Below are positions 25,158 to 34,810 of a stretch of DNA of 64,000 nt, piece by piece. Both the position numbers and the translations under genes were made by a program. This stretch comes from Tenacibaculum mesophilum (lineage in GTDB: Bacteria > Bacteroidota > Bacteroidia > Flavobacteriales > Flavobacteriaceae): contig NZ_CP032544.1 of NCBI RefSeq assembly GCF_003867075.1, positions 1,792,001 through 1,856,000 of the forward strand. The letters run 5' to 3'. Each line of letters begins with the position of its first letter. Position 1 is the stretch's first letter. The notes beneath the pieces are model-generated. The model saw only the letters and a list, made by a program, of their open reading frames with translations. It had not been told where the DNA came from and ran no database searches.

Positions 25158-27482
25158 CTAGGGCAATAGTTCTAAAGGTATGAAGTACACTTCACTTCTA
25201 TAACCTTCTTCTACTTTTTGCAACTTATTTTTTAAAAATAATTCTTCTAATTTATCTATTTTTTCATATTGTTGAAAATAAAACTTTTCAAAACCATTTT
25301 TTCCTACTCTTTTTCTTGGCAATTTATATATTCCTAAACAGTAATATCCTTCATGATTTAAAGGAATTCCTGATTTAAAGTAAAATAAATCTGCTATTGT
25401 TGCTTTTCTACTTAAAACATATCTATAGGCAGCTTTGTTTAATATTTTTATTTGTTTTTGGTACAATCGTTTTATTACTCTTCGCTTTTTTCTTGTAATG
25501 GGTTTTGCCATTTGAGGAAATGTGCTGCGATAATTTTCTATTAATTCTATAATTTCATCTTTATCTAAGACATAGCCTTTTTTTATTATACTATCGTTAA
25601 GTAATGATACTTTTTGGTACAATACTTCATGTAAATTGTTTCTGCTTAATTGAAAAAGACGTAAGCTGTCTGTATTTAACTCTTTATATCTTGTTTTTAT
25701 CGTTGTGCTTGGTTCACTTCTTAAAACTCCTAGTTTTTTATTAAAGTAATTTAACGAGGATATAAGCTTATTATTTGTTAATGTAGATCTTTTTAAAACA
25801 GTATCTATCGCTTTTTCTAAAGATAGAGGAGTTAATGAACTTTCTATTCTTGGAAAAATAACGCCTCCATTAAAAAGGCTATTATCTGGAGCATCGTACA
25901 CATAAATATTATCTTCATCAGCAGGTATCTTTTTTAGGATATTGTTTTCTACTATAATTTCATTATCCACAATAAAATTCTTGATAAATTCATTATAATA
26001 TATCCCTGTTTTATACAAAAACTCTTTGCTTCCTAATATATAATTCTGAGATCTTACACTTTGATTATTGTCTAATTGTGCAAAAATAATTTTAGGTGAT
26101 TTTTTAGCTATTTTTTCAAAAAAAGTATCTTTTTGCCTTTTAATATCATTCGTGTTTTCTTTGCTTGAAGCAATGATGAAGAAATTGTTTTCAAAACGCT
26201 TATTTTCATCTGAAAAATTATCTATTACATAATTTACTGCTTTGGGAATAGACATTGTTTTTTCAACGTATTCTACAGCTAAATTGTTTTGATTACTTTC
26301 TATAAAAGATTCAACAAAGCTAATCCACTCTGAAAAAGAGCTTGTTTTTTCTAATATTGCTGTTCCTTTTTTATCGACTAAAATTGCAGAAAAACTGTAT
26401 TGAGCTTCAGTAGGTTCTTGAAATAAGGTTATGTATAAACTTTGTAATGAGTTCAATATTTTTTTTAGATGTTCGCTTTCCTCATTTTTAGAAATAAAAT
26501 GGAAGTTTACTACCTTCGACTCCTCTTTCATAAATTTTATTTCTTTTGTATAAAAGCTATTTCCTTTTACATTAATAAGTTTATTTTTATCATGATTCCA
26601 AACATGTACTGGAGCTATCAAGTCTTTAGTAACATCTGTTTTTAAGTTTTTATATCCTGTATATAAGTATTTAGACAATACATCTTCACCTGTAAGTTGA
26701 ATTGTATCTTTATTACTAACTGCCAATAAACTATCAGTGTCATTTATAACATATACTTGACTTTGTCCAATACGTGTAATTAAGTTTGATGGTATCCAAC
26801 CTACTGTTTGAGAAATAGAGTCTTTTAAAACGGGTTTATCTGACACAAATACTGCTTTCCCTTTTTCATCATACTTATAAGGGTATACAATTTGATTAGA
26901 CACTAACTTTTTGTTTGACTTTGTTCTAAAAAAGGGATCTTTAAACACATTTACAGAGTCTACTTCCATATGTGGTTTCAAATCAAAAAGTCGTAACGTT
27001 TTATCTGTTCCTACCTTATATTTTATAGGTTTATTATTACATGTTTCTAAAAACGAATGATTATACTCTATTACATTACTTGCAGGAATCCATCCTAAAT
27101 ATTCTACTTGCTCTGAATCTTTAAAGTTAAACTTATCTCCATAGAACATAGAAAACAATCCTTTGGGCTTTCCTATTTGATCTGGGTTGGCTACTACTAC
27201 TTCATACGAATTTTCTTTTTCATCAATTACATACAACGGAGTAAGTAATCCTTTTTTCTTAAACTTTTCTTGCACATATGGTCCTTTATAAAAAGAGTTT
27301 TCCTCTCTATCTGAAAAGACCATTTTTAACGAAGCATCGTGCTTCGTTTTTGCTTTTTTTAGATAGTTAAACCTATCAGTTTTTACTTCTTTTACTTTCT
27401 CATATTTCCCTATAGTTTGTGATACAATAGGGAAGGAATATAGCAACAGCAAAAAAATAAAAAGTGTTATTTTTTTTTGCAT
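25158..27482 (-). CDS. tssR: T6SS protein TssR (Bacteroidota-specific envelope component)
   Basis: A 774-residue exported protein with signal peptide MQKKITLFIFLLLLYSFPIVSQ. The open frame extends 15 codons upstream, but the signal peptide starts at the ATG at 27482, 3 bp after the tssP stop. SH3-like repeats occupy the N-terminal half (TPLYVIDEKENSYEVVVA, EYLGWIPASNVIE, VGWIPSNLITRIG). A von Willebrand A-like region follows around 330-480. TssR is part of the TssNQOPR trans-envelope complex that replaces TssJLM in subtype iii systems. Identity rests on size, layout and position at the end of the core operon. Confidence 0.85.
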   Translation of the reverse strand: MQKKITLFIFLLLLYSFPIVSQTIGKYEKVKEVKTDRFNYLKKAKTKHDASLKMVFSDREENSFYKGPYVQEKFKKKGLLTPLYVIDEKENSYEVVVANPDQIGKPKGLFSMFYGDKFNFKDSEQVEYLGWIPASNVIEYNHSFLETCNNKPIKYKVGTDKTLRLFDLKPHMEVDSVNVFKDPFFRTKSNKKLVSNQIVYPYKYDEKGKAVFVSDKPVLKDSISQTVGWIPSNLITRIGQSQVYVINDTDSLLAVSNKDTIQLTGEDVLSKYLYTGYKNLKTDVTKDLIAPVHVWNHDKNKLINVKGNSFYTKEIKFMKEESKVVNFHFISKNEESEHLKKILNSLQSLYITLFQEPTEAQYSFSAILVDKKGTAILEKTSSFSEWISFVESFIESNQNNLAVEYVEKTMSIPKAVNYVIDNFSDENKRFENNFFIIASSKENTNDIKRQKDTFFEKIAKKSPKIIFAQLDNNQSVRSQNYILGSKEFLYKTGIYYNEFIKNFIVDNEIIVENNILKKIPADEDNIYVYDAPDNSLFNGGVIFPRIESSLTPLSLEKAIDTVLKRSTLTNNKLISSLNYFNKKLGVLRSEPSTTIKTRYKELNTDSLRLFQLSRNNLHEVLYQKVSLLNDSIIKKGYVLDKDEIIELIENYRSTFPQMAKPITRKKRRVIKRLYQKQIKILNKAAYRYVLSRKATIADLFYFKSGIPLNHEGYYCLGIYKLPRKRVGKNGFEKFYFQQYEKIDKLEELFLKNKLQKVEEGYRSEVYFIPLELLP

Positions 27483-27484
27483 TA

Positions 27485-28417
27485 TTATCTTAGTAAACTT
27501 TGTGTTACATTTAATCTTTTGAAACATTTAATTGTATCTATTTCAACTTTATTTATAATTATTTTGCTTCTTTTCTTATTTTCTAAATAGTGTAAACCTT
27601 GGCAGTAACTAAAAAAGTCATTATACCTTCCTCCATTAACAATTACAAGTATGTCTTCTGCTTGATTACATGTATAGTTATTTTTTATATAATTTAAGTT
27701 TTTATAAAAAGTTCCTCTATCTGTAACCTTGCTATCTGCTATTGCTTGAAGTCTTTTTCTAATATCATTTTGCACAACCCCTAAAGAGTCTACTTTTTCT
27801 AATTCCTCAACTTTTTCAAATCTTGGTAAAATCTTTATATTATGAAATATTGGGTATTTTAATGTATTTGTTTGAAGTTTTACCCTGTAGTCTCCTGGTT
27901 TACTATATCTGTAAATTACTTGTTCTTCATAAGCATCAACTGTACCTGTTTCTCCAAACTCCCAATACCAGGTATTTATTCCTTTTCCCTCGGTAAAAAA
28001 CACTAATTCTTCTCCTACATAACCTTCATCAACGCCATGCAATGTTACCAAAGAGTCTCTAGGTGATAGTTTTGGTAAAGAAACTATACCTATTTGTTTT
28101 GAAACAGTAAACTTATCATTTATTTTTATTGATACTAAATACTTACCTTCTTTACGGTATTTATAATCGATATTTCCTGGTTTTACTATAGAATCTCCAT
28201 TTCCCATATGCCACACCACTTTTCTTCCTTTAACTAAACTCGTATCATTTAAAAGGAAAAACAGTTTTTCACCAACTTCAAACTGGTAGTTACTATTAGA
28301 TTCAGACACGTAAAAATCTAAATTACTGAGTCTTGATTTATAAGGTGCAAATATGGCCAGTATTAATACTAATAAAGCTATAAAAATTAAAGCTGATAAT
28401 TTAAATTTATTAGACAT
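27485..28417 (-). CDS. tssP: T6SS PKD-domain envelope protein, probable TssP
   Basis: A 310-residue protein with one N-terminal membrane anchor (about 8-25, LSALIFIALLVLILAIF) and a periplasmic part holding two PKD-like beta domains (VVWHMGNGDSIVKPGNIDYKYRKEGKYLVSI and TWYWEFGETGTVDAYEEQVIYRYSKPGDYRVKL). A helical C-terminus with several cysteines follows. In subtype iii T6SS loci a PKD-bearing inner-membrane protein stands between TssO and TssR; I assign TssP on that basis. The stop is 3 bp before the TssR start. Confidence 0.7.
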   Translation of the reverse strand: MSNKFKLSALIFIALLVLILAIFAPYKSRLSNLDFYVSESNSNYQFEVGEKLFFLLNDTSLVKGRKVVWHMGNGDSIVKPGNIDYKYRKEGKYLVSIKINDKFTVSKQIGIVSLPKLSPRDSLVTLHGVDEGYVGEELVFFTEGKGINTWYWEFGETGTVDAYEEQVIYRYSKPGDYRVKLQTNTLKYPIFHNIKILPRFEKVEELEKVDSLGVVQNDIRKRLQAIADSKVTDRGTFYKNLNYIKNNYTCNQAEDILVIVNGGRYNDFFSYCQGLHYLENKKRSKIIINKVEIDTIKCFKRLNVTQSLLR

Positions 28418-28427
28418 ATTCTTTTAT

Positions 28428-28874
28428 TTAAATATTAGCTTTACATTCTTCTAGATTTTCTTTCAGAACTTTATTATTCCTTTTTAAAGCATTGTATTCT
28501 TCACTCAAATCGAAAAACATTTTAAGCGTTTTTGATGATTGAACTCCGAATATATATCTATTATTCATATCGTTATCTCTATAAATTTTTTTGTATTGTT
28601 GAATTTCCTTATCTAACTCGTCTAATACCTGAATTTGAATAACATCAAAAGGTATTTCTTGAATTTTTTTATGTGTATTTTTTATTTTTTTTGTGTATTC
28701 TTCCTGAATATCAAAAATTTCTTCTGAAGCGTCAATACTATTTAGCAGCTCTTTACTTTCTACTACAGGCACTTTAAATATAAATTTAGTTAGTATTATA
28801 AACACTACTGTAGAAATTATTATAAACAAAAGAGAAAACCTTATTTTTTCCCAAAAAATCTCATGTTTATCCAT
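28428..28874 (-). CDS. T6SS TssO-like single-pass membrane protein (second copy)
   Basis: A 148-residue protein with one N-terminal transmembrane helix (about 11-32, FSLLFIIISTVVFIILTKFIF) and a helical, coiled-coil-rich periplasmic domain ending in ALKRNNKVLKENLEECKANI. Size and topology match the adjacent TssO and the C-terminal E-x-C-x ending is shared (LEKCREK there). It is probably a diverged TssO paralog; TssQ is the alternative name, but TssQ is described as a lipoprotein and no lipobox is present here. The gap to tssO is only 3 bp. Confidence 0.65.
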   Translation of the reverse strand: MDKHEIFWEKIRFSLLFIIISTVVFIILTKFIFKVPVVESKELLNSIDASEEIFDIQEEYTKKIKNTHKKIQEIPFDVIQIQVLDELDKEIQQYKKIYRDNDMNNRYIFGVQSSKTLKMFFDLSEEYNALKRNNKVLKENLEECKANI

Positions 28875-28877
28875 AGC

Positions 28878-29375
28878 TTACTCTTTATTTAAATTTTTAT
28901 TTAAATCTTTATATTTCTCTCTGCACTTTTCTAATTGTTCTTTATTGGCTTCTCTTGTATTAACTTCTTTGTTATAATTTTCAAGAAGTGATTGTATATT
29001 CCTTATTTCAGACAAAAACTCACCGTAAATTTTGTAATAGTTGTTTTCTTTTTTTGTACTATCTATACTTTGTCTTATTTCTACTCTGGTGTTAGTTATA
29101 ATCTTCTGCATTTGCCTATACTCTCCAATATTCCTTCTTTTATTTTTTAAACTATATAGGTTTTTAAAAAGCTCTTCCATTTTAAAATTTAACATAGCTT
29201 GTTTTTTAAAAACTTCATTGTAATGAGATTGTTTACTCTCAATTAAAACAACTCCTTTTTCTGCTATAATTAAAGTTACATATAAACAAAAGAATACGAC
29301 TACTGCTGTTAAAGAGAATGATGCAAAAAACTTAAGTATTTGTTTTCTCCTTTCTTTGTGATTTAAAGCTTTCAT
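28878..29375 (-). CDS. tssO: T6SS membrane protein TssO
   Basis: A 165-residue protein starting MKALNHKERRKQILKFFASFSL, the typical TssO opening. One transmembrane helix covers about 15-38, then a long coiled-coil periplasmic region ends in EQLEKCREKYKDLNKNLNKE. TssO is an inner-membrane component of the Bacteroidota T6SS trans-envelope complex. It lies between tssK and a second TssO-like gene with short gaps on both sides. Confidence 0.8.
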   Translation of the reverse strand: MKALNHKERRKQILKFFASFSLTAVVVFFCLYVTLIIAEKGVVLIESKQSHYNEVFKKQAMLNFKMEELFKNLYSLKNKRRNIGEYRQMQKIITNTRVEIRQSIDSTKKENNYYKIYGEFLSEIRNIQSLLENYNKEVNTREANKEQLEKCREKYKDLNKNLNKE

Positions 29376-29387
29376 AAGAAATTTATA

Positions 29388-30554
29388 TTAATCAATTATA
29401 CTCCAAGTACTATTTTTACCTCTATTTCTATTGAATTGCGCTCCAGACTCTTCATTAATTACGATATTATCTTTTCTTTGTCCTATATACTCTAGTTCAC
29501 TCATCTTTTTAAATACGCGCTCCAACATAACTACAAACCTATTTAGCACATCAAACGTTTCTGCTATCTCAATATGGTTGTACTTAACGTTTACAGCATC
29601 AACTATTGCATCAAGGAAAACAGAAGGCTTAATGTCTGTCCATTGATAATAATATTGTAGTAATTGCTCTTTCTCTTTATCATCCATAATACTCAAGCAA
29701 ATAGAAAGCTTATTTGCTAACACCACTAATCTATCAACCAAATACATAGGTGATCTACTAGTAGAAATATTTTCTAAATTAAAAATATTATCACTGTAGT
29801 ACTCTTGCAGTTTACTGCAAATTGAAAAGGTATTGGCTACTAATTTATTACTGCTTTTTTGCCCATTATTTTTTTTGAAAATTTTAATCGAATAGTTTTT
29901 AGACTTAATAAGCATTTGTAATAACCCTTTTCCAAATCCTTCTAACCTTTCATTAGATGTTAAATTAACAACAGGAGGCACATAACTTTCATCAATAGAA
30001 AACAATCCATTTGTCCATAACACCTTTCCTATAACCAAAAAGTGTTCTTTTAAAAAGCTAGTATTAATTTTTGAAACTGGAAGTGTATGTAGTTCTAATT
30101 TAGGTAATACATTAGGATGATGTAAAGGTATAACTTCAGGGTCTGGAATACCTACTGGTAAATACTCAAATGGAGATAGCGAAAGCATTATATAAAATTC
30201 TTCGCTTTCTGTTTTATCAAAATCAGATGTTTTTAATGTTACTGATGGTGAATTTGCCCCATACAAATCTCGGTGATACATAATCCTGTATCCTTTTTCT
30301 GTGATGGCGTTACAAGATTTCAGTTTTATTACTAAAGAGTTATCTCCATCGTTTAAAACATCTAATTGTAGGTTTTCAAAATTAGTTCCTCCATCAACTA
30401 ATCCATATTCATAATTTTTAAGAGAAACCGAATTGTAGTCTTTTATGGTTTCAATTGTGTTGTTATAATTTTTAAAAAAATGTTCTGCAGATATTTTTAC
30501 TCCGTCAGTCCAATTTATTGGTAAGTAATTCATTTTATTATTTTTCTTATTCAT
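29388..30554 (-). CDS. tssK: T6SS baseplate protein TssK
   Basis: A protein of 381-388 residues with the TssK opening NYLPINWTDGVKISAEHFFKN, a beta-rich N-terminal half (LSPFEYLPVGIPDPEVIPLHHPNVLPKLELH) and a helical C-terminal half. TssK links the baseplate to the membrane complex. Possible starts are ATG 30554, which overlaps the tssN stop, and ATG 30533 (MNYLP), which fits homologs better. I list the longer one because of the coupling; the TTG at 30560 is unlikely. Confidence 0.85.
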   Translation of the reverse strand: MNKKNNKMNYLPINWTDGVKISAEHFFKNYNNTIETIKDYNSVSLKNYEYGLVDGGTNFENLQLDVLNDGDNSLVIKLKSCNAITEKGYRIMYHRDLYGANSPSVTLKTSDFDKTESEEFYIMLSLSPFEYLPVGIPDPEVIPLHHPNVLPKLELHTLPVSKINTSFLKEHFLVIGKVLWTNGLFSIDESYVPPVVNLTSNERLEGFGKGLLQMLIKSKNYSIKIFKKNNGQKSSNKLVANTFSICSKLQEYYSDNIFNLENISTSRSPMYLVDRLVVLANKLSICLSIMDDKEKEQLLQYYYQWTDIKPSVFLDAIVDAVNVKYNHIEIAETFDVLNRFVVMLERVFKKMSELEYIGQRKDNIVINEESGAQFNRNRGKNSTWSIID

Positions 30555-31425
30555 CTTCAATGGTGTTTAATGCAGTTCTTCTTATATATATAGTTTGTTT
30601 ATTCCTTATTTTATTAAACTTCCCGTCTTTTTCAGCGTCTAAGACTTTTGTAAAAAGAGGAAAATTAAACCATTTGTTTGTGTAAAAAATCCAACCAATT
30701 GGCTCTCCCTCCAAATAAGTATCAATCATTCTATCAGGAAATCTAAAGTTTTGATCTTCTATAAATCGATTAAACCACATACCTACTGATACCTCCATGG
30801 GTAACTTTACTGAAAAAGAACTGTAGTTTTTATCTTCTGGATTTCTTTTAATTTTTACTGTTACTTGTATTAATTTAAAAACGTCTACATTATCCCAATA
30901 CATATCACTAACTCCATTATCTGAAACATTCCAGGCTTTATAAAATGGTTTTGATATGTTTAAAAAGTATTCTAAAGACATTGTGTATAGTAATGGTAAC
31001 ACAAACCAAATTATTGATAACATTGCCCAAAGTGCGTAAGGTAAATTACTTATTTTTTCAAAAATTAGATAATACAGCCACCCTGAAAGAAGCATTACTA
31101 TAAAAGCAAAAAATAGTGTATGGAATTTATTATCTAGGCCTATAGATTTGTAAAACTTTGTATTTTGAAAAAGCATGAAAAACACACCTATAAAAAGATA
31201 ACACAAAACTGTGAGTATCAACCCTACCCAAACAAATTCATATTTTAATAAACTAATTAAAACTGGGGCTACTAGAACTATAGTTAGCAATAAAACCAAG
31301 ACTATTGCCTTTTTTATATTAAACGATTTTTTTGCTTTTACTATGTTATTTAATACCATTAAAGAAACAATAGCTATTAATGGTGCTAAAAGAAATTTTA
31401 AAAAATATACTATTATTATGTTCAT
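30547..31425 (-). CDS. tssN: T6SS polytopic membrane protein TssN
   Basis: A 292-residue protein. Five to six transmembrane helices occupy residues 1-170, followed by a soluble domain of about 120 residues (VFKLIQVTVKIKRNPEDKNYSSFSVKLPMEVSVGMWFNRFIED ... EGEPIGWIFYTNKWF) that is characteristic of TssN. TssN is found only in Bacteroidota T6SS and anchors the baseplate in the inner membrane. Its end overlaps tssK. Confidence 0.88.
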   Translation of the reverse strand: MNIIIVYFLKFLLAPLIAIVSLMVLNNIVKAKKSFNIKKAIVLVLLLTIVLVAPVLISLLKYEFVWVGLILTVLCYLFIGVFFMLFQNTKFYKSIGLDNKFHTLFFAFIVMLLSGWLYYLIFEKISNLPYALWAMLSIIWFVLPLLYTMSLEYFLNISKPFYKAWNVSDNGVSDMYWDNVDVFKLIQVTVKIKRNPEDKNYSSFSVKLPMEVSVGMWFNRFIEDQNFRFPDRMIDTYLEGEPIGWIFYTNKWFNFPLFTKVLDAEKDGKFNKIRNKQTIYIRRTALNTIEDE

Positions 31426-31439
31426 AACTTTTTCTTTTC

Positions 31440-32384
31440 TTATTTAGTTAAATATGAATCATACCCTAAAAATCTTTCTGACAAAACAAAAGATTGATCA
31501 GAGTTTGTTTTATAAGTGATATGAATTTTTCTTGAGGAAATTAAAAAGAAGTTTAACACTTCCTTTATTTGTAAAACACTTTTTTCTAAAACTTTAAAGT
31601 TTTCTACTTCTTTTTCTAATACCACAACTACTTTAACATCATCTATCTCACTATAAACCTCACCACTTAAACCCAGATCAACTCCTAAAACAGCATCTCC
31701 TAAACTTAAAAAAGGAGATTCTTTTATAGCACAAGGTATATAACTAAGCTCTACTTTTAAGCCTAAAACAATTTGTATTAGTTTTTCTAACTCGACTAAA
31801 TTCTCTTTAAAAAACTCAGACTTACATAAATTAAGAAATAGTTTATACAATGACTCATCTGATATTTCTATATCAAAACCTATAATTTGTTTAAAAATAT
31901 TTAATAGGTTTTGTTTTGATTTTTTGTCTGAAAAAAAGTTTAAGCTTCTATTATTAATCCTAACTCTTTCTTTAAATATTTCTGTATCAAATAGTGTAAA
32001 AAAATTAATATCTCCTTTTTCTTTTTCCCTATTTCTACGAATTGTATCAACTACTTCTTTCTTATTATCTGAATTAACCCCTAAGGAAAGAGGGTAAAAT
32101 AATATTTCTGGTAACTGATGATATATACTATTTCTACTTAAATTTACTACTAAGTTCTCTTCAAACCCTGTGTCTTTAGCAATAAAATTTGAATTAATAG
32201 ACAAAACATCTTTAGATTGAGCTCTAGTATTCATACCGTGATTTTTCACAATTAATACTTCTGAGACATCTTTTTTTAATAAAAACTCTAATTCTTCAAT
32301 AAAAACCTCACCTATAAAATTAGATGTCATATTACGAACAAGCTCGTCTATAACGGTATCATTTTCATTTACACTAGCTCCCAT
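31440..32384 (-). CDS. tssG: T6SS baseplate protein TssG
   Basis: A 314-residue baseplate protein. Supporting blocks are VVNLSRNSIYHQLPEILFYPLSLG near residue 93 and a C-terminal beta region (SPFLSLGDAVLGVDLGLSGEVYSEIDDVKVVV). Assignment as TssG rests on this layout and on its place next to tssH and tssF; TssF-TssG form the wedge of the baseplate. It overlaps the tssH stop by 16 bases. Confidence 0.75.
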   Translation of the reverse strand: MGASVNENDTVIDELVRNMTSNFIGEVFIEELEFLLKKDVSEVLIVKNHGMNTRAQSKDVLSINSNFIAKDTGFEENLVVNLSRNSIYHQLPEILFYPLSLGVNSDNKKEVVDTIRRNREKEKGDINFFTLFDTEIFKERVRINNRSLNFFSDKKSKQNLLNIFKQIIGFDIEISDESLYKLFLNLCKSEFFKENLVELEKLIQIVLGLKVELSYIPCAIKESPFLSLGDAVLGVDLGLSGEVYSEIDDVKVVVVLEKEVENFKVLEKSVLQIKEVLNFFLISSRKIHITYKTNSDQSFVLSERFLGYDSYLTK

Positions 32385-34810
32385 ACAAGATTATTGTTTT
32401 TATAATCTAATAGTACATGATCTCCTTTATTTACCTGTTCAGAAACTATCATTTTAGATATTATCTTTTTCACGTATGTTCTTACAACTCCTGCAATGGG
32501 TCTAGCTCCATACTTTTGAGAAAATCCTTTTTTTGACAAGAACTCTAAAGCTTCATCAGAAATATCTAACACTATTTGTTTTTGTTGTTCTAATTGCTTT
32601 CTTAGTTTATTAAAGTGTATTACTAAAATATCTTGTGCTACTTTTTGATTTATTGGCGCAAATGGAACTACTTCTGTTAACCTCCCTAAAAATTCTGGTC
32701 TAAAGTGTTGTGCCATTACCTCTATTAACTCATTTGAGGTCGGAATTTTTCCTCCTGTTATTTGCTCAGCAATCCATTGACTACCTATGTTAGATGTAAA
32801 AATGACAATCGCATTAGAGAAATCTCCTTCTCTTCCTAATTTATCATGAATTACTCCTTCATCCATTAATTGTAGAAAAACATCATACACAGAACTGTGA
32901 GCTTTTTCAATTTCATCAAATAAAACTACTGAATATGGACGCTGTCTAATTTTTGTTACTAACATCCCTCCTTCTTCATATCCTACATAACCCGGAGGAG
33001 CTCCATAAAGTAGTGCTGCTGAATGTTCCTCTTTAAATTCAGACATATCAAAACGAATCATTGCTGTTTCATCATCAAATAGTAACTCTGCTAATGATTT
33101 AGTTAATTCAGTTTTTCCTGTTCCAGTAGGCCCTAAAAAGAAGAAAGAACCAATTGGTTGTTTAGGGTTACTAAGTCCACTTCGCGATTCAATAATAGCA
33201 TCAGAGAGTGTTTGAATAGCGTTTGACTGCCCTTTAACTCTTTCTTGTAACTTTTTATCTATATTTAAAAGACGTTCTTTTTCTTCTGTTTGAATTTTTC
33301 CTAAAGGAATACCTGTAATTTCAGAAACAACAGCTTCAATATCTATTTCACTTACAGTATCGATTGGAGTCTTAGCTAGCTCTTTTAGCATAGATAAGAA
33401 TTCATCTACCTTAGATATTTCTTCTTGTAAATCTGGATTATCAGATACTAAATTAAATGACTTGGTTACTTTTGAGGTTTGAATTACACTAACTTTTCTG
33501 TAAATGGTATTATAGATTAATTGTAAATCTGAAAATTCAAACTTTTCCGAGTCCTTAACTTCATTAAACTCTTTTTCTATTTTTCTAACCTCTGTTAATA
33601 CCGTAGCGTTGCTCATCTTTACAGCTGCCACAGTTTTATCTATTAAATCTATTGCACCATAAGGTAACTTCTTTTCCTTAAAATACCTTTTTGAAAGATG
33701 TATAGATTCCTCAATTGCTCTATCTGAAATTTTAATATCAAAATGTAGTTCCAACCTTTTTTTATGTCTATGTAAACACTTTAACATCTCTAGGCTACCT
33801 AATTCCTCTAGCTTCAATATTTCTAACTTACCATCTATAGGGTGTCTTTCAAGATTTTTCCTGTATGAATCTGAATTAATTGTAAAAATCATATTAATAC
33901 GCCCTTCACTTAATTGAGCGTTTAAAATATTAACAATAGCATTGGTTTTTCCTGATGCGTTTTCAAGCAATACATGAAGATCATCAATAACTAATATGGA
34001 AGGAGCATCAATAGACTCTAATTTCTCAAATAGTTCTGATATTTTCTTATTTACATCATTTTCAGAGCTTGCTCCTGCTAATAATTTTGGGACATTGAGT
34101 TTGAATACTAAGTGACTTTTCAAATACTCATCTGTACTATTACTCAATTCTCTTACAAAGTAGTTTACTGTTGCTGTTTTTCCTATGCCTGAATCTCCTA
34201 CTAAAATAACTCCCTTGCTTTCTGATCTTTCAAAATTTTCTAAAATCAATCGAACTTCTTTTTCTCTACCTAAGATTAAGTTTCCTTTTTGTATTACCTC
34301 TTCTGTTTGAAGGTCTTCGATATAGGAACTTATTGCAGAAATATTTTCCTTAACATTTGATTCTAAAAAAGTAGGAGTATTAGCATTGTAATGATTTAAA
34401 ATATCTTGTTCTGTTATACCTAATGTTTCTATTTGTTGTCCAGAATACACAACTCCCTCTCTTACAACTGCTGTAAAAATACATAAGGCATCAATATTTT
34501 CCGTTCCTAATTTAATTTTTGAACGTTCAGACTCTTCGAAAACCTTAGCAACTTCATGGTCTGGATTTACATCTCCAGAAGCTTTTAGCGGAGTTGACTT
34601 ATACATTTCTTTCATTACCTCAAACCACTCAAGAATATAGTTAGCATCTTTACCCATGCTATCAATAATCTCTTCTAAACCAGTTGGTTCATTAATTAGC
34701 GATGTTATTAAATGACTAACACCATAGGTACTTTGATTTTCTCTGTAAGCAATACTTTTAGCTCTTTTTATGCTTGATAAAGCACTTGAACTGTAATCTT
34801 TTTCTATCAT
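32369..34810 (-). CDS. tssH: T6SS sheath-recycling ATPase TssH (ClpV)
   Basis: An 813-residue Clp/Hsp100 ATPase. The N-terminal Clp_N-like helical repeat is residues 1-150 (SALSSIKRAKSIAYRENQSTYGVSHLI). AAA1 has Walker A GDSGIGKT and Walker B LVIDDLHVL. A shortened middle domain follows. AAA2 has GPTGTGKTELTKSLAELLF and VVLFDEIEKAH, and the C-terminal D2-small domain ends FLSKKGFSQKYGARPIAGVVR. It disassembles contracted TssBC sheaths. Its location inside the baseplate operon, not the presence of ClpB-type motifs, separates it from housekeeping ClpB. The ATG overlaps the tssF stop (ATGA). Confidence 0.92.
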   Translation of the reverse strand: MIEKDYSSSALSSIKRAKSIAYRENQSTYGVSHLITSLINEPTGLEEIIDSMGKDANYILEWFEVMKEMYKSTPLKASGDVNPDHEVAKVFEESERSKIKLGTENIDALCIFTAVVREGVVYSGQQIETLGITEQDILNHYNANTPTFLESNVKENISAISSYIEDLQTEEVIQKGNLILGREKEVRLILENFERSESKGVILVGDSGIGKTATVNYFVRELSNSTDEYLKSHLVFKLNVPKLLAGASSENDVNKKISELFEKLESIDAPSILVIDDLHVLLENASGKTNAIVNILNAQLSEGRINMIFTINSDSYRKNLERHPIDGKLEILKLEELGSLEMLKCLHRHKKRLELHFDIKISDRAIEESIHLSKRYFKEKKLPYGAIDLIDKTVAAVKMSNATVLTEVRKIEKEFNEVKDSEKFEFSDLQLIYNTIYRKVSVIQTSKVTKSFNLVSDNPDLQEEISKVDEFLSMLKELAKTPIDTVSEIDIEAVVSEITGIPLGKIQTEEKERLLNIDKKLQERVKGQSNAIQTLSDAIIESRSGLSNPKQPIGSFFFLGPTGTGKTELTKSLAELLFDDETAMIRFDMSEFKEEHSAALLYGAPPGYVGYEEGGMLVTKIRQRPYSVVLFDEIEKAHSSVYDVFLQLMDEGVIHDKLGREGDFSNAIVIFTSNIGSQWIAEQITGGKIPTSNELIEVMAQHFRPEFLGRLTEVVPFAPINQKVAQDILVIHFNKLRKQLEQQKQIVLDISDEALEFLSKKGFSQKYGARPIAGVVRTYVKKIISKMIVSEQVNKGDHVLLDYKNNNLVWELV

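Noticed and set aside
32369..34810. Housekeeping ClpB instead of TssH
   Set aside because: The gene overlaps tssF and tssG in the T6SS operon, and its middle domain is shorter than in ClpB.
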